This document shows, piece after piece, positions 34,148 to 43,171 of a stretch of DNA of 64,000 bases. The notes beneath the pieces were generated by a model that saw only the letters and a program-made list of their open reading frames with translations, ran no database searches and had not been told where the DNA came from. The stretch spans positions 62,001-126,000 of the forward strand of contig JADBKT010000017.1 of the NCBI GenBank assembly GCA_014896255.1, in the 5' to 3' direction. The position numbers were made by a program, and so were the translations under genes. The stretch's first letter is position 1. Each line of letters begins with the position of its first letter. The DNA is from Hydrogenibacillus sp. (lineage in GTDB: Bacteria > Bacillota > Bacilli > Thermicanales > DSM-22653).

Positions 34148-34536
34148 CGCTCGATCCCCCCGAACGGGCGCTCGGCGAGCACGCCCGGCGCCTCTTCCAC
34201 GACCAGCGTGATCTTCTGCTCGACGTTCTTGAGCAGGTCGTCGCATCGGCGGGCCAGTCGGATCCCTTCCTGGTACAGTTCGATGGCCAGCTCCAGCGGC
34301 ACGTCTCCGGCTTCCAAGCGCCGGACGACCGACTCCAGGCGTTCGAGCGCCGTCTCAAAACTTAAGCCGGCGATTTCCTCCGGCGTAAGCCGGCGGTCGC
34401 CTTGCGCCCCGTCCGCGTCAAGCGCCGAACCGCCTTGCGCTTGGCCGCCCGAGCGCGATTCGGGATACGCATCGACTTCGCCGCTTATGGCGTTCAAATC
34501 GTCGGTCCGTTCCGTCCGTCCGTCTCGTTTTTCCAC
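34144..34536 (-). CDS. xseB: Exodeoxyribonuclease VII small subunit
   Basis: 130 residues, with the conserved core SFETALERLESVVRRLEAGDVPLE...AIELYQEGIRLARRCDDLL spanning about 57-103. The first 55 residues are a hydrophilic Asp/Arg/Gly-rich extension absent from most homologues. GTG at 34536 is chosen because GGAGGAGG precedes it by 7 nt; it lies inside the 3' end of xseA (43-nt overlap). Partner of XseA in single-strand DNA degradation. Confidence 0.9.
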   Translation of the reverse strand: MEKRDGRTERTDDLNAISGEVDAYPESRSGGQAQGGSALDADGAQGDRRLTPEEIAGLSFETALERLESVVRRLEAGDVPLELAIELYQEGIRLARRCDDLLKNVEQKITLVVEEAPGVLAERPFGGIER

Positions 34537-35918
34537 GCAAACTCCTCCTCCCGCACTTCCCACACCGTGACGAAGGCGCGTCCGTCCGCAAAGCGGACGT
34601 TGAGCGCTTCGCCCGGAGCGATGTCCTGCGCCCGGGTGACGAGCGCGTCCCCCTCGCGCGTCACAAGGGCGTATCCCTTCCTGAGCGGGGCGAGCGGCCC
34701 GGCGCCGTCCAGACGCGCCGCCCACTGCTTAAGCATTGCCCGCCGAGCGCGCACGTCATGCGTGATCACGCGCAGCAAACGCCTTTCGGCTTCCGCCACG
34801 CGGCGGCGGTACATGGTGCAGGCGGCGCTCAGCCGGCGGGCGTCACCGAGACGGAAAGAGAGCTGGTCAAGGCGGGCGCGCCGCCGTTCGGCGTCGAGCT
34901 TAAACGCCCGTTCCAGCCGTTCGACGGCACGGTCGAGCCGTTCTTCATGCGGCCGGATGAGCCGTGCGGGATCGTGCCAGACGGCCCGCGAACGAAGCGC
35001 GTTCAATCGCTCCATTCCCCGACGCAGGCGTTCGATCAACCGCGCCTGGATTCTCCGACGAAAATCGATGAGCAATTTTTCCAGCTCCAGCCGATCCGGC
35101 ACCGCCCGTTCCGCCGCTCCGGTAGGCGTCGGCGCGCGCAGGTCGGCGACGAAGTCGGCAATCGTCGTATCCGTCTCGTGTCCGACGCCGCTGATGATCG
35201 GCACCGGAGAGGCATGGATGGCCCGGGCCACCGCTTCGTCGTTGAACGCCCAAAGCTCTTCGATCGACCCGCCGCCGCGGGCGACGATGGCCACATCCGC
35301 CGGAGGCATAAGGCGCGACAATCGACGAAGGGCCTCGACGAGCGAAGCCGGCGCTTCCGCGCCCTGCACTTGTGCCGGGATGACGACGACGTCCGCCGTC
35401 GGAAAACGCCGACCGAGCGTCGTCACAATATCGCGAATCGCCGCGCCGCTCGTCGAGGTGATGACCGCCACCCGCTTCGGAAAACGCGGCAGCGGCCGCT
35501 TGCGGTCGAACAGCCCTTCCTGCTTCAGCTTTTCTTTCAGCTGTTCGAAGGCCAAAAAGAGACCCCCGACGCCGTCCGGCTGCATTTCTTTGACGTACAG
35601 CTGGTAGACGCCGTCCCGCTCATAGACGTCGACATCTCCCCGGGCGAGCACCATCAGGCCGTTTTCCGGGCGAAACCGCAAAAAGCGGTTATATCCTTGA
35701 AACATCACCGCCTGCAGCCGCGCCTCATCGTCCTTGAGCGAAAAATACATATGACCGCGGGGGTGATGCTTGAAGTTCGAAATTTCTCCCCGCACCCAGA
35801 TATCCTGAAACGAAGGATCGCCGTTGATGTGCGCCTTGACCAGGCGGTTCAGCGCGCTCACCGAAAGCGCTCCGCGGGGAGGGGCGGAAGCCTCAAACAC
35901 CGGTTCGGGCCACATCAT
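34494..35918 (-). CDS. xseA: Exodeoxyribonuclease VII large subunit
   Basis: 474-residue catalytic subunit. N-terminal OB-fold (SVSALNRLVKAHINGDPSFQDIWVRGE across 19-45, then HMYFSLKD), catalytic domain with VAIVARGGGSIEELWAFNDE and VGHETDTTIADF, then a coiled-coil C-terminal region rich in Arg/Leu that binds XseB. Start ATG at 35918, overlapping folD by 26 nt. Confidence 0.96.
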   Translation of the reverse strand: MMWPEPVFEASAPPRGALSVSALNRLVKAHINGDPSFQDIWVRGEISNFKHHPRGHMYFSLKDDEARLQAVMFQGYNRFLRFRPENGLMVLARGDVDVYERDGVYQLYVKEMQPDGVGGLFLAFEQLKEKLKQEGLFDRKRPLPRFPKRVAVITSTSGAAIRDIVTTLGRRFPTADVVVIPAQVQGAEAPASLVEALRRLSRLMPPADVAIVARGGGSIEELWAFNDEAVARAIHASPVPIISGVGHETDTTIADFVADLRAPTPTGAAERAVPDRLELEKLLIDFRRRIQARLIERLRRGMERLNALRSRAVWHDPARLIRPHEERLDRAVERLERAFKLDAERRRARLDQLSFRLGDARRLSAACTMYRRRVAEAERRLLRVITHDVRARRAMLKQWAARLDGAGPLAPLRKGYALVTREGDALVTRAQDIAPGEALNVRFADGRAFVTVWEVREEEFAWKNETDGRNGPTI

Positions 35919-36771
35919 GCCACCCCCGCCTGAGTCGCGCCGCGCGAACGGTGTTGTCGAGCAGCATGGCCACCGTCATCGGCCCTACCCCGCCGGGCAC
36001 CGGCGTGAGCCATCCCGCCACCTGCTCCACGTCCGGCGCGACATCGCCGGTGAGCTGCCCCGTTTCAGTCCGGTGAATCCCGACGTCGATCACCGCCGCG
36101 CCGGGTTTGATGTCGTCCGGGGTGATGAAATGGCGTTTGCCGACGGCGGCGACGAGGATGTCCGCCTGGCGGGTGTAGCGCCCGACGGGGCCGCTCCGGG
36201 AATGCACCACGGTGACCGTCGCGTGATGGGCCAGGAAAAGCTGCGCCGCCGGTTTGCCGACGATGTTGCTGCGCCCGACGACGACGGCGTGCCGTCCGGC
36301 GAGCGGAAGATCGTACGCCTGGAGCAAGGCCAGAATGCCGCGCGGCGTACACGGGAGGAGACCGCCCAGATCGCCGCGGAACAATCGTCCGGCGTTTTCC
36401 GGCGTAAAGCCGTCGACGTCCTTCGCCGGGTCGATCGCCGCGATCACCGCGGCCTCGTCGACGTGCGGCGGGAGCGGAAGCTGTACGATGAGCCCGTCGA
36501 TGTCCGCGTCGTCGCTTAAAGCGCGCACGCGCCGGACGAGTTCATCCGTCGTGACGCCCGCCGAAAGATGCACGACGGTCGAGCGCATGCCGACGGCACG
36601 CGCTTTGTTCGCCTTCGATCGGACATACGTCGCCGATGCCGGATCGTCGCCGACCAGGACGACGGCGAGATGCGGCACGACGTCCCGTGCCGTGAGCGCT
36701 CTCACCTCGGCGCGCACGTGTTCCAAGACCCGTTCGGCCACTTGTCTGCCGTCGATGCGTTGTGCTCCCAT
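35893..36771 (-). CDS. folD: Bifunctional methylenetetrahydrofolate dehydrogenase/cyclohydrolase
   Basis: 292 residues from ATG 36771 (AAAGGAG 8 nt upstream). Tyr49 and Lys53 (YVRSK) are catalytic, QLPLPPH and DGFTPENAGRL line the folate site, and VVVGRSNIVGKPAAQLF with VTVVHSRS is the NADP site. Interconverts 5,10-methylene-, methenyl- and 10-formyl-THF. The long in-frame extension upstream overlaps the TsaD-like gene and is not coding. Confidence 0.96.
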   Translation of the reverse strand: MGAQRIDGRQVAERVLEHVRAEVRALTARDVVPHLAVVLVGDDPASATYVRSKANKARAVGMRSTVVHLSAGVTTDELVRRVRALSDDADIDGLIVQLPLPPHVDEAAVIAAIDPAKDVDGFTPENAGRLFRGDLGGLLPCTPRGILALLQAYDLPLAGRHAVVVGRSNIVGKPAAQLFLAHHATVTVVHSRSGPVGRYTRQADILVAAVGKRHFITPDDIKPGAAVIDVGIHRTETGQLTGDVAPDVEQVAGWLTPVPGGVGPMTVAMLLDNTVRAARLRRGWHDVARTGV

Positions 36772-36796
36772 CCCCACGACTCCTTTGTTTGATTCG

Positions 36797-37777
36797 TCAG
36801 GCCATGGCCTTAAGACGCCATCGCTCTCGGGCGATGCGCGCCACGCCGCAGGCGTTGTCCCCGGCTTCCTCGGGTGCCGCGAAGCGAAGCGGAAGGAGCG
36901 GTCCAAGCCGCTTTTCAAGACGGTCTCGGATATAAGCGTTCGCCGCCACACCGCCGACGAGATACAGCGGCCGGACGCCTCCCGCCGAGGCCGCCGCGCG
37001 CACCACCTTCTCGATCGCCTTGGCCACGGCCCGCTCCGCCGCGCGCGCCACCTCCGTCGGATCCGCGCCGTCGTCGATGGCCCTAAGCAACGCCGACTCC
37101 GTGCCGGACAGATGCACATAGGGCCCCTCCGCGCGCACCGGCGCCCGTACGGCGGTTCGCTCACCAGGGTCTTTTTGCGGGCCCGATTCGCGGCCGTCCA
37201 CGGACGCGCGCGCCAGCGCCTCCACGCACGGCCCGGCAGGAAACGGACAACCGAGGGCCACGCCGATGCGGTCGATGAGCTGGCCGACGGTCACGTCTCG
37301 CGTCCCGCCGCATACGGCGACCGCATACCCTCCGGGGCGCGGGGCGACGTCCAAAAGTTCGCTCGTTCCGCCGGACAAGTGAAAAACCCAGAACGGAACG
37401 CGCTCGGCAAACTTCTCGCAGGCCGCGATATGCCCTTCCTGGTGCGTCGTCTCATACACCGGCACGCCGAGGACGCTGCCGAGGGAGCGCGCGAACGCCC
37501 GCCCCACCTCGAACACCGGCATATACGACCCCTTGGCGGGCCGCGGACGCGTACTTACCGCAATCGCCCGAATGTCCGCCCGCGGAACCGTCATGCGGAG
37601 CTCCTCAAACAGCGCGCCGAGGGTCCGGACGTGGAAGAAGACCGCTTCGGACTGCCGCGCTCCGAGGCCCCCTTGCGGAACCGGAAAGAGCACCCGGCGG
37701 TCAAACCATGCGCTGCCGTCTGCGTCCATCAGGCAAACGGACGTTCGATAATTGCTCGTATCGATGCCCAGAAACAT
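36797..37777 (-). CDS. TsaD/Kae1-like protein (ASKHA fold, peptidase M22 family)
   Basis: 326 residues with the ASKHA ATPase fold: GIDTSNYRTSVCL phosphate-1 motif, LSGGTSEL, and LVGGVAANAYIRD near the C-terminus. The TsaD metal pair is present as His112-x3-His116 (THQEGH). Overall it is more divergent than housekeeping TsaD and contains an insertion near residues 205-225 (PQKDPGERTAVRAP). Some clostridia and thermophilic Firmicutes have such a paralogue near nusB/folD. True TsaD makes t6A37 in tRNA with TsaB, C and E; whether this paralogue does is unknown. Start ATG 37777, 5 bp after nusB. Confidence 0.78.
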   Translation of the reverse strand: MFLGIDTSNYRTSVCLMDADGSAWFDRRVLFPVPQGGLGARQSEAVFFHVRTLGALFEELRMTVPRADIRAIAVSTRPRPAKGSYMPVFEVGRAFARSLGSVLGVPVYETTHQEGHIAACEKFAERVPFWVFHLSGGTSELLDVAPRPGGYAVAVCGGTRDVTVGQLIDRIGVALGCPFPAGPCVEALARASVDGRESGPQKDPGERTAVRAPVRAEGPYVHLSGTESALLRAIDDGADPTEVARAAERAVAKAIEKVVRAAASAGGVRPLYLVGGVAANAYIRDRLEKRLGPLLPLRFAAPEEAGDNACGVARIARERWRLKAMA

Positions 37778-37782
37778 GCCGT

Positions 37783-38178
37783 CTACCCCCTCCGGCGGAC
37801 GTGGTAGACGTTCGACAACAATCCGTTGATGAACACCCGCGCCCGTTCATCGCTGAAGCGCTTGGCCAGTTCCACCGCCTCGTCGATGACCACTTTGCCC
37901 GGGACGTCCTCGGCGAACAAAAGCTCATACACGCTGATCCTCAAGATCGCACGATCGACGTACGACAGCCGCTCCAGCGTCCAGCCGACGAGATGTTCGG
38001 CGATCACCCGGTCGATCGCCTCACGGTGCGCCAAAACGCCGTCTACCAGACGATGCGCGTATGCTTCATCCGCCTGCGACAGGTCGAGCGCCGAAAAAGC
38101 GGCCTCTTTTGTCGCGTCGGCGAGGTCGATTTGATAGAGCGCCTGAAGCGCGGCAACGCGCGCCGCCCGACGGTTCAT
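37783..38178 (-). CDS. nusB: Transcription antitermination factor NusB
   Basis: 131-residue all-helical RNA-binding protein acting with NusE in rRNA antitermination. RRAARVAALQALYQID at the start, LSYVDRAILRISVYELLF in the middle and VVIDEAVELAKRFSDE...FINGLLSNV at the end match the family. Start ATG 38178 with AAGGGAG; the longer frame is unlike NusB. Confidence 0.95.
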   Translation of the reverse strand: MNRRAARVAALQALYQIDLADATKEAAFSALDLSQADEAYAHRLVDGVLAHREAIDRVIAEHLVGWTLERLSYVDRAILRISVYELLFAEDVPGKVVIDEAVELAKRFSDERARVFINGLLSNVYHVRRRG

Positions 38179-38224
38179 TCGTGAACTCCCTTCGCACGCC
38201 CAAAACTTTTCAAAAAAACGACCG

Positions 38225-38449
38225 CTACCGATGGTCGCGGTCAAAAAACGATTCCGGCAAAATCCGATGGAGCAGATCCCACAACCGTTCCTTGCGGTCG
38301 AAGCGCGCGCCGATCCAATAGCCGAGGGCGATGAGGAGCGCCACGACGAACATGCGCACAAAGCCGAATCCGAGATAGACGACGCTCAAGACGATTCCGT
38401 ATGCCGTGCCGAGCAGTTTCCCCAGGTGTGCGCGCAAAAAATCACCCAT
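38225..38449 (-). CDS. DUF2273 small membrane protein
   Basis: 74 residues with one long or two short membrane helices (about 8-50). The GTAYGIVLSVVYLGFGFVRM and LIALGYWIGARFDRKE segments match DUF2273, found next to AmaP and Asp23 in Firmicutes. Amino end begins ATG after AAAGGGTGG; a GTG one codon earlier is possible. Function unknown; probably part of the cell-envelope stress module with AmaP. Confidence 0.85.
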   Translation of the reverse strand: MGDFLRAHLGKLLGTAYGIVLSVVYLGFGFVRMFVVALLIALGYWIGARFDRKERLWDLLHRILPESFFDRDHR

Positions 38450-38471
38450 CACCGTCCACCCTTTTCCGCGG

Positions 38472-39032
38472 TCAGCGCACGCGGCGGCTATGCGCCGGCG
38501 GCGCCTCTTTCGGTGCGACCTCGTGCACGAGCACCGATACTTTGGCGATCTCCACCCCGGTGACCGCTTCGACTTTGCTTTTCACTTCGGCCTGAATGCG
38601 CTCGATCAGTTCCGGAATCGACTGTTCCCCGTCGACGCCGACCTTGATGAAAAACTGGTACCCGTCGACTTCCGACGGCTCAAAGCGTACGGCGACATCG
38701 TGAGCGCCGGGAATTTTTTGCGTCGTCTTTTGCGCCAGATGTTCAAACGTCGAGAGCGCAATGCGCGTCTCGCCATACTCGTTGCGCCCGGCCAAGGCCG
38801 ATTCGCGCCGCCTTTCGCGCCTTAAAAAAAGAAAACGAAAGCCGAGCACGATGAGGATGATCAGCGCGCCGAGCAGAATCAGTTTCATCGTCAGCGATTG
38901 ATACAAAAAACCGAGCGCGTCGTAGACCTGCGTTTCAAACAGCCCAAGCGCCGGCACGAGCAAAGGCAGCGCAAGCAGCAAAACGAGAAGGGCATACAGT
39001 TTAAGCAGCCAGTGGTCGACTCCGGGCATCAT
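38472..39032 (-). CDS. amaP: AmaP-like alkaline-shock membrane anchor protein
   Basis: 186 residues: two membrane helices (about 10-30 and 50-70) then a cytoplasmic alpha/beta domain (90-180, IALSTFEHLAQKTTQKI, VSVLVHEVAP). In Staphylococcus AmaP anchors Asp23 to the membrane. No separate Asp23/YqhY gene is in this cluster, where B. subtilis has yqhY. AAAGGAGG precedes the first of two ATGs. Driven by a strong promoter at the accC 3' end. Confidence 0.85.
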   Translation of the reverse strand: MMPGVDHWLLKLYALLVLLLALPLLVPALGLFETQVYDALGFLYQSLTMKLILLGALIILIVLGFRFLFLRRERRRESALAGRNEYGETRIALSTFEHLAQKTTQKIPGAHDVAVRFEPSEVDGYQFFIKVGVDGEQSIPELIERIQAEVKSKVEAVTGVEIAKVSVLVHEVAPKEAPPAHSRRVR

Positions 39033-39166
39033 GGCGCCTCCTTTTCCGGAGATCGCTCCGAAGCGAAGCGCTTCACCGCACGGCAGACGGCAGGAAAACG
39101 TCAACGGGCTTTGACGCGCGGCCGACTTTGGCCGGTTCTTCGTCGGACGGGTCAGCCATACCTCAA

Positions 39167-39194
39167 ATTATATCAATATGATCAATGGTGTCAA
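39167..39194 (-). promoter_or_regulatory. Strong sigma-A promoter of the amaP-nusB-folD-... operon
   Basis: Minus strand: TTGACA (39194-39189), 16 bp, TATAAT (39172-39167), both hexamers perfect. The -35 covers the accC stop codon. Transcription would start near 39160. Confidence 0.85.
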
Positions 39195-40561
39195 ACAGAA
39201 CGAAGCGGCGTGAGGCGCTCTTCCAAATAACGCGTATCGATGTCCCCGGAGACAAACGCCGAGTCGGAAAGCACTCGCGCGCAAAGGGGGATCGTCGTTT
39301 TAACGCCCGGGCCCTCGATGACAAATTCGGACAGCGCGCGGCGCATCCGCCGGATCGCCTCATCCCGCGTCGGCGCCCAGACGATGAGTTTGGCGATCAT
39401 CGAATCGTAGTACGGCGGGATCACGGCGCCCGGCGTGACGGCCGTGTCGACCCGCACGCCGAAACCGCCCGGGGCGACAAAACGTTCGATTTTTCCCGGC
39501 GTCGGCAGAAAGTCCCGATCCGGATCTTCGGCATTGATGCGGCACTCGACGGCATGGCCGCGCATCGTCACCGCCTCCTGCGCAAACGACAGCGGTTCGC
39601 CGGCCGCAACGCGGATCATCTCCTGCACCAGATCGATGCCGGTGACCCATTCCGTGACCGGGTGTTCGACCTGGATGCGCGTATTCATCTCCATGAAATA
39701 AAAACGCCCGTCTTGATCGAGCAGAAACTCGATCGTCCCCGCGCCGACATAGTCGACTGCCCGGGCCACGCGAATCGCCGCTTCGCCCATCGCCTGCCGA
39801 ATCTCCGGCGTCACGGCGGGGGAAGGCGCCTCTTCGATCAACTTTTGATGCCGGCGTTGCACGGAACAGTCCCGCTCACCCAAGTGCACCACATTGCCGT
39901 GCCGATCGGCGAGAATCTGCACTTCGACGTGTCGCGGCCGTTCCAGGTATTTCTCGAGATAGACGCCGGGGTTGCCGAACGCCGCCTCGGCCTCCCGCGT
40001 GGCGAGCGGAAACAGTTTTTGAAGCGCCTCGGGATCGCGGGCCACGCGCATTCCCTTGCCGCCTCCGCCGGAGGTGGCCTTGATGATCACCGGATAACCG
40101 AACGTTTCCGCAAACTTGAGCGCCGCCTCCACATCGTCGACCAGCCCTGCAGAGCCGGGGATGGTCGGCACCCGGGCCGCTTCCGCCGTCTTTTTGGCGG
40201 TCATCTTGTCGCCCATGCGGCGGATCGCCTCGGCGCTCGGGCCGACGAAAGTGATCCCCACCAGCTCGCACAGCTCGGCGAAATGGGCGTTCTCCGCCAA
40301 AAAACCGTAGCCCGGATGGACGGCGTCGATGCCGATCGAGGTGGCCAGAGCGATCAGCTGCGTCATGTTCAAGTAGCTCTCCTTGGCCGACGCCGGCCCG
40401 ATGCAGTACGCCTCGTCGGCCATGCGGACAAACAATGCATCGCGGTCGGCTTCGGAATAGACGGCCACGGTGCGGATGCCGAGCTCTTTCGCGGCGCGGA
40501 TGATGCGCACGGCGATCTCCCCGCGATTGGCGACGAGCAATTTTCGGAACAAGCGGAACAC
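39191..40561 (-). CDS. accC: Biotin carboxylase subunit of acetyl-CoA carboxylase
   Basis: 456 residues, ATP-grasp fold. [12 protein letters not shown] is the ATP-binding loop, [12 protein letters not shown] and [12 protein letters not shown] are the catalytic segments with Glu, Asn and Arg residues. Carboxylates the biotin of AccB, first step of malonyl-CoA formation for fatty acids. GTG start behind AAAGGTGAAGG. 12 bp after accB. Confidence 0.97.
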   Translation of the reverse strand: MFRLFRKLLVANRGEIAVRIIRAAKELGIRTVAVYSEADRDALFVRMADEAYCIGPASAKESYLNMTQLIALATSIGIDAVHPGYGFLAENAHFAELCELVGITFVGPSAEAIRRMGDKMTAKKTAEAARVPTIPGSAGLVDDVEAALKFAETFGYPVIIKATSGGGGKGMRVARDPEALQKLFPLATREAEAAFGNPGVYLEKYLERPRHVEVQILADRHGNVVHLGERDCSVQRRHQKLIEEAPSPAVTPEIRQAMGEAAIRVARAVDYVGAGTIEFLLDQDGRFYFMEMNTRIQVEHPVTEWVTGIDLVQEMIRVAAGEPLSFAQEAVTMRGHAVECRINAEDPDRDFLPTPGKIERFVAPGGFGVRVDTAVTPGAVIPPYYDSMIAKLIVWAPTRDEAIRRMRRALSEFVIEGPGVKTTIPLCARVLSDSAFVSGDIDTRYLEERLTPLRSV

Positions 40562-40573
40562 CTGCCTTCACCT

Positions 40574-41092
40574 TTACTCGACGCGGACCTTAAACAGCGG
40601 TTGGCCGTATTCGACGAGCGTGCCGTTTTGCACCAACACCTCCGTGATCACTCCGCGCACTTCCGCTTCGATCTCATTGAACAGCTTCATCGCCTCGATG
40701 ATGCAGACGACGGTCCCGGGTTCGATGCGGTCGCCGACGCGGACGAACGGCTGTGCGCCGGGCGACGGCGCCTCGTAAAACGTCCCGACCATCGGTGCCG
40801 TGATGATATGTATCCCGCGTTCCGGCTCGGACGGTTGTTCCGGGATCCCTCGCACATCCGGCGCGGACGGCGGATGTGGGCGCGCGTCGGAGCCGGCGGG
40901 ACCTTGAACTTCCGGCATCGCCGCCGGATCCGGAGCGACCGTCGGAGGCGCGGTCGCAAGAATCGGCGTCGGCGCGTTCACCGCTTCCTTTTTTAGGACG
41001 AGGCGTTCGCCTCCGCCTTCCAACTCAAAATGGGTGATGCCGCTTTGATCGATCAAACGAATCAATTCGCGCAGTTCTTTGAGCGAGAACAT
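40574..41092 (-). CDS. accB: Biotin carboxyl carrier protein of acetyl-CoA carboxylase
   Basis: 172 residues: N-terminal FSLKELRELIRLID region, a long Pro/Ala linker (about 45-95) and the biotinyl domain with Lys136 in EAMKLFNEI. ATG 41092 has AAAGGAGG 6 nt upstream; the longer frame is not AccB-like. Paired with accC. Confidence 0.96.
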   Translation of the reverse strand: MFSLKELRELIRLIDQSGITHFELEGGGERLVLKKEAVNAPTPILATAPPTVAPDPAAMPEVQGPAGSDARPHPPSAPDVRGIPEQPSEPERGIHIITAPMVGTFYEAPSPGAQPFVRVGDRIEPGTVVCIIEAMKLFNEIEAEVRGVITEVLVQNGTLVEYGQPLFKVRVE

Positions 41093-41132
41093 AACGCTCC
41101 TCCTTTGACCGCTTCGGCCATCATTCTCGCCC

Positions 41133-41141
41133 ATTATAGCA
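41133..41141 (-). promoter_or_regulatory. Extended -10 promoter of accBC
   Basis: Minus strand TG-C-TATAAT, about 41 bp before the accB ATG. No good -35. It lies immediately after the spoIIIA terminator T-run. Confidence 0.55.
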
Positions 41142-41145
41142 CAAA

Positions 41146-41169
41146 GAAAAACGCCCGCGCTCGGCAGGC
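41146..41169 (-). terminator. Probable terminator of the spoIIIA operon
   Basis: Minus strand GCCTGC (41169-41164), 5-nt loop, GCGGGC (41158-41153), then GTTTTTCTTT. It separates spoIIIAH from accB. Confidence 0.55.
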
Positions 41170-41220
41170 GGACAAGGATCGTTCGATCAAAGCCCATCGA
41201 TGCGTCGACGAGCGGATGCT

Positions 41221-41799
41221 TTACGGCCGGGTGCTTACCGTCACATCGGTGCCGCGGACGTCCATGTTGGAAGTCACCAATTGGATGATGTCGACGACGT
41301 CCTCGGGTTTGAGGGCCTCGGCGCGCACGACGACGTTTACGCGTTTGTCGCCGGCCATGACCACCGCGTCGCGGTAGCCTTTGGCCTTGATCAGCGACTC
41401 GACGACGAGTTCTTTCGATTCCCGTTCTTCCAAAACGTCCAATCGCGCGCTCGCCTCTTTCACCGACTGGTTGTCCTGGGACCCGAGCATGTTGAAATAC
41501 CGCTCCATCTCTTTGGCGCGCGCCTGATCCCGTTCGAGGCGGACGGCGGCAAAATAATCGTCGTCCGCCGGGAGTACGGTTTGCGCGCCGGAGACGTCGT
41601 CGACGGCCGTATTGGGCGACGTCGATGTATCGTCCGATCGTTCGCCGGACGCTTGATGCGCCGTATCGGTACTCGACGACGCGATCTCTTTCGTATGGGA
41701 ACCGTCGTCGACATAGAACAGATAATACACCGACAACACGACGAGGAGCGACAGCATCGTCACCAGCCACATCGTCTGCTTGCGGGTCGACATCGCCAT
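41221..41799 (-). CDS. spoIIIAH: Stage III sporulation protein AH
   Basis: 192 residues: one N-terminal membrane helix (about 10-30), a Ser/Thr/Asp-rich linker (35-75) and a YscJ/FliF-like domain (about 85-190) with ELVVESLIKAKGYRDAVV. Mother-cell partner of forespore SpoIIQ, forming the channel across the two membranes. AAAGGAGG 4-5 nt before ATG. Last gene of the operon. Confidence 0.95.
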   Translation of the reverse strand: MAMSTRKQTMWLVTMLSLLVVLSVYYLFYVDDGSHTKEIASSSTDTAHQASGERSDDTSTSPNTAVDDVSGAQTVLPADDDYFAAVRLERDQARAKEMERYFNMLGSQDNQSVKEASARLDVLEERESKELVVESLIKAKGYRDAVVMAGDKRVNVVVRAEALKPEDVVDIIQLVTSNMDVRGTDVTVSTRP

Positions 41800-41823
41800 T
41801 CTTCCTCCTTTAAGCGCCCAGTC

Positions 41824-42390
41824 CTAGCGATCGTGTTTTTTCGGGACGACGGCGACGCGGTGCGGCGGAACGTCGAGGGAGCGGCTGACGATGTCGGTGA
41901 TCCACCCCCGGATCGTGGCGTTTTCCGCCCCCTCGGCGACGACGACCACGCCGCGCACTTGCGGTTTGAGCGTCTTTATGACGACCGGCGCTTCCTTTCC
42001 GTTGCCCGACACGCGCACGACTTCCTCTTCGATCGACTGATCGTCGATCGTACGCTTGCCTCCCTGGGCGTCCGTTTCGACCGTCTCCTGCCGGCTGGTG
42101 CGCGTGTTTTTCTCGTACACGCGCGCTTCCGTAGCGTCCAGATTGACCATCACGATCACATTTCCGACGCCTGGCACCTGCTCGAGGACGCCTTCCAGCA
42201 TCGTTTCGTAATGCCGCTCATACGCCTGCATCGCCCGGTCGGCCGACTCCGCCGCCGCGGAGGGCTCCGTCTCCGGCGCAGCAGGCGGCGGGGTCGGATC
42301 TCGAGCGCGGGTGAAGCCGAACAGGAGGTAAAGGATGAGGAGCGCCACGGCTAAGATGATCGGCGTGCGCGCATTTTTCCAAGTGTCCAT
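41824..42390 (-). CDS. spoIIIAG: Stage III sporulation protein AG
   Basis: 188 residues: one N-terminal helix (about 8-25), a Pro/Ala-rich stretch and a ring-forming domain with LEGVLEQVPGVGNVIVMVNL and PQVRGVVVVAEGA. Forms a large mother-cell ring in the SpoIIIA channel. ATG at 42390 behind GGGGGG; the longer frame is a shadow. Confidence 0.93.
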   Translation of the reverse strand: MDTWKNARTPIILAVALLILYLLFGFTRARDPTPPPAAPETEPSAAAESADRAMQAYERHYETMLEGVLEQVPGVGNVIVMVNLDATEARVYEKNTRTSRQETVETDAQGGKRTIDDQSIEEEVVRVSGNGKEAPVVIKTLKPQVRGVVVVAEGAENATIRGWITDIVSRSLDVPPHRVAVVPKKHDR

Positions 42391-42463
42391 TCCCCCTTTC
42401 TCCCCCTTTCTTCCCCCCTTCACGGCGCTTTCTCCGCCTCCCAAAGACCGCTCTTTGGCCTGT

Positions 42464-43156
42464 CTACGGCCCGATGACGCGGACTTGATCGAGCGGCACG
42501 CCGTAGACCTCGTGGATGAAGCGTGCGACGGCGGCCGCGAGATCGGACGTGTGGGCGCCCGCCGGAGATGCCGCACGCGTCGGCGAAGACGCGCCGGCGG
42601 ACCCTGCGGAAACGGATGTTCCGCCCCCGATCGTCACCCGAATCGGCGCCACCGTCTCCGCAACCGGCGGTGCATCCGCTTTGGTATTCGTTTTATGAAC
42701 CTGTCCGAGCAAATAGACCTCCGCTGCGGCGATTTTAATCGTTGAAGGATCGTTTTCGTGACCGGTCAGGCGCACGCGGACGTCGGTCTGAACGCCGAGC
42801 GCCGCTTCCAGCGCCGCGGCGATATTGCCGCCGAGCATCACTTCCATCGTCTCGCGCACCGCCCGATCGTTCGCCTGTATCAGACGCATCGTCTGATCCT
42901 CCGATCGCTCAAGCCTTTCCGCCACACCGTACGGCTCGCTGCCGGCGTGCGCCATCTTCTCCCACAAACTGCGGGCATCAAGCCCGCCGACGTGAAACAA
43001 CGTGAAAAGCGGACCGACGAGCGAAACGAGGATGAACAGGCTCAAAACGAAACGCCCGTAGCGGCGCATCTCTCCGCTCGGCAAAAGGAGATCGACGATC
43101 GTCGCGATGACGACGATGATGATGAGTTCCCGCAACCAGTGGCTCAAATATGTCAT
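42464..43156 (-). CDS. spoIIIAF: Stage III sporulation protein AF
   Basis: 230 residues: two membrane helices (about 9-25 and 33-55) and a soluble domain with a ring-building fold ending VYGVPLDQVRVIGP. A Ser/Ala-rich insert (about 165-205) makes it longer than the B. subtilis 206 residues. Mother-cell channel component. Starts 15 bp after the spoIIIAE stop. Confidence 0.92.
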   Translation of the reverse strand: MTYLSHWLRELIIIVVIATIVDLLLPSGEMRRYGRFVLSLFILVSLVGPLFTLFHVGGLDARSLWEKMAHAGSEPYGVAERLERSEDQTMRLIQANDRAVRETMEVMLGGNIAAALEAALGVQTDVRVRLTGHENDPSTIKIAAAEVYLLGQVHKTNTKADAPPVAETVAPIRVTIGGGTSVSAGSAGASSPTRAASPAGAHTSDLAAAVARFIHEVYGVPLDQVRVIGP

Positions 43157-43171
43157 ACGCTTCCTCCTCCG

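Noticed and set aside
36772-37164. 131-codon upstream extension of folD
   Set aside because: Arg/Cys-rich, overlaps the TsaD-like gene, and a strong Shine-Dalgarno precedes ATG 36771.
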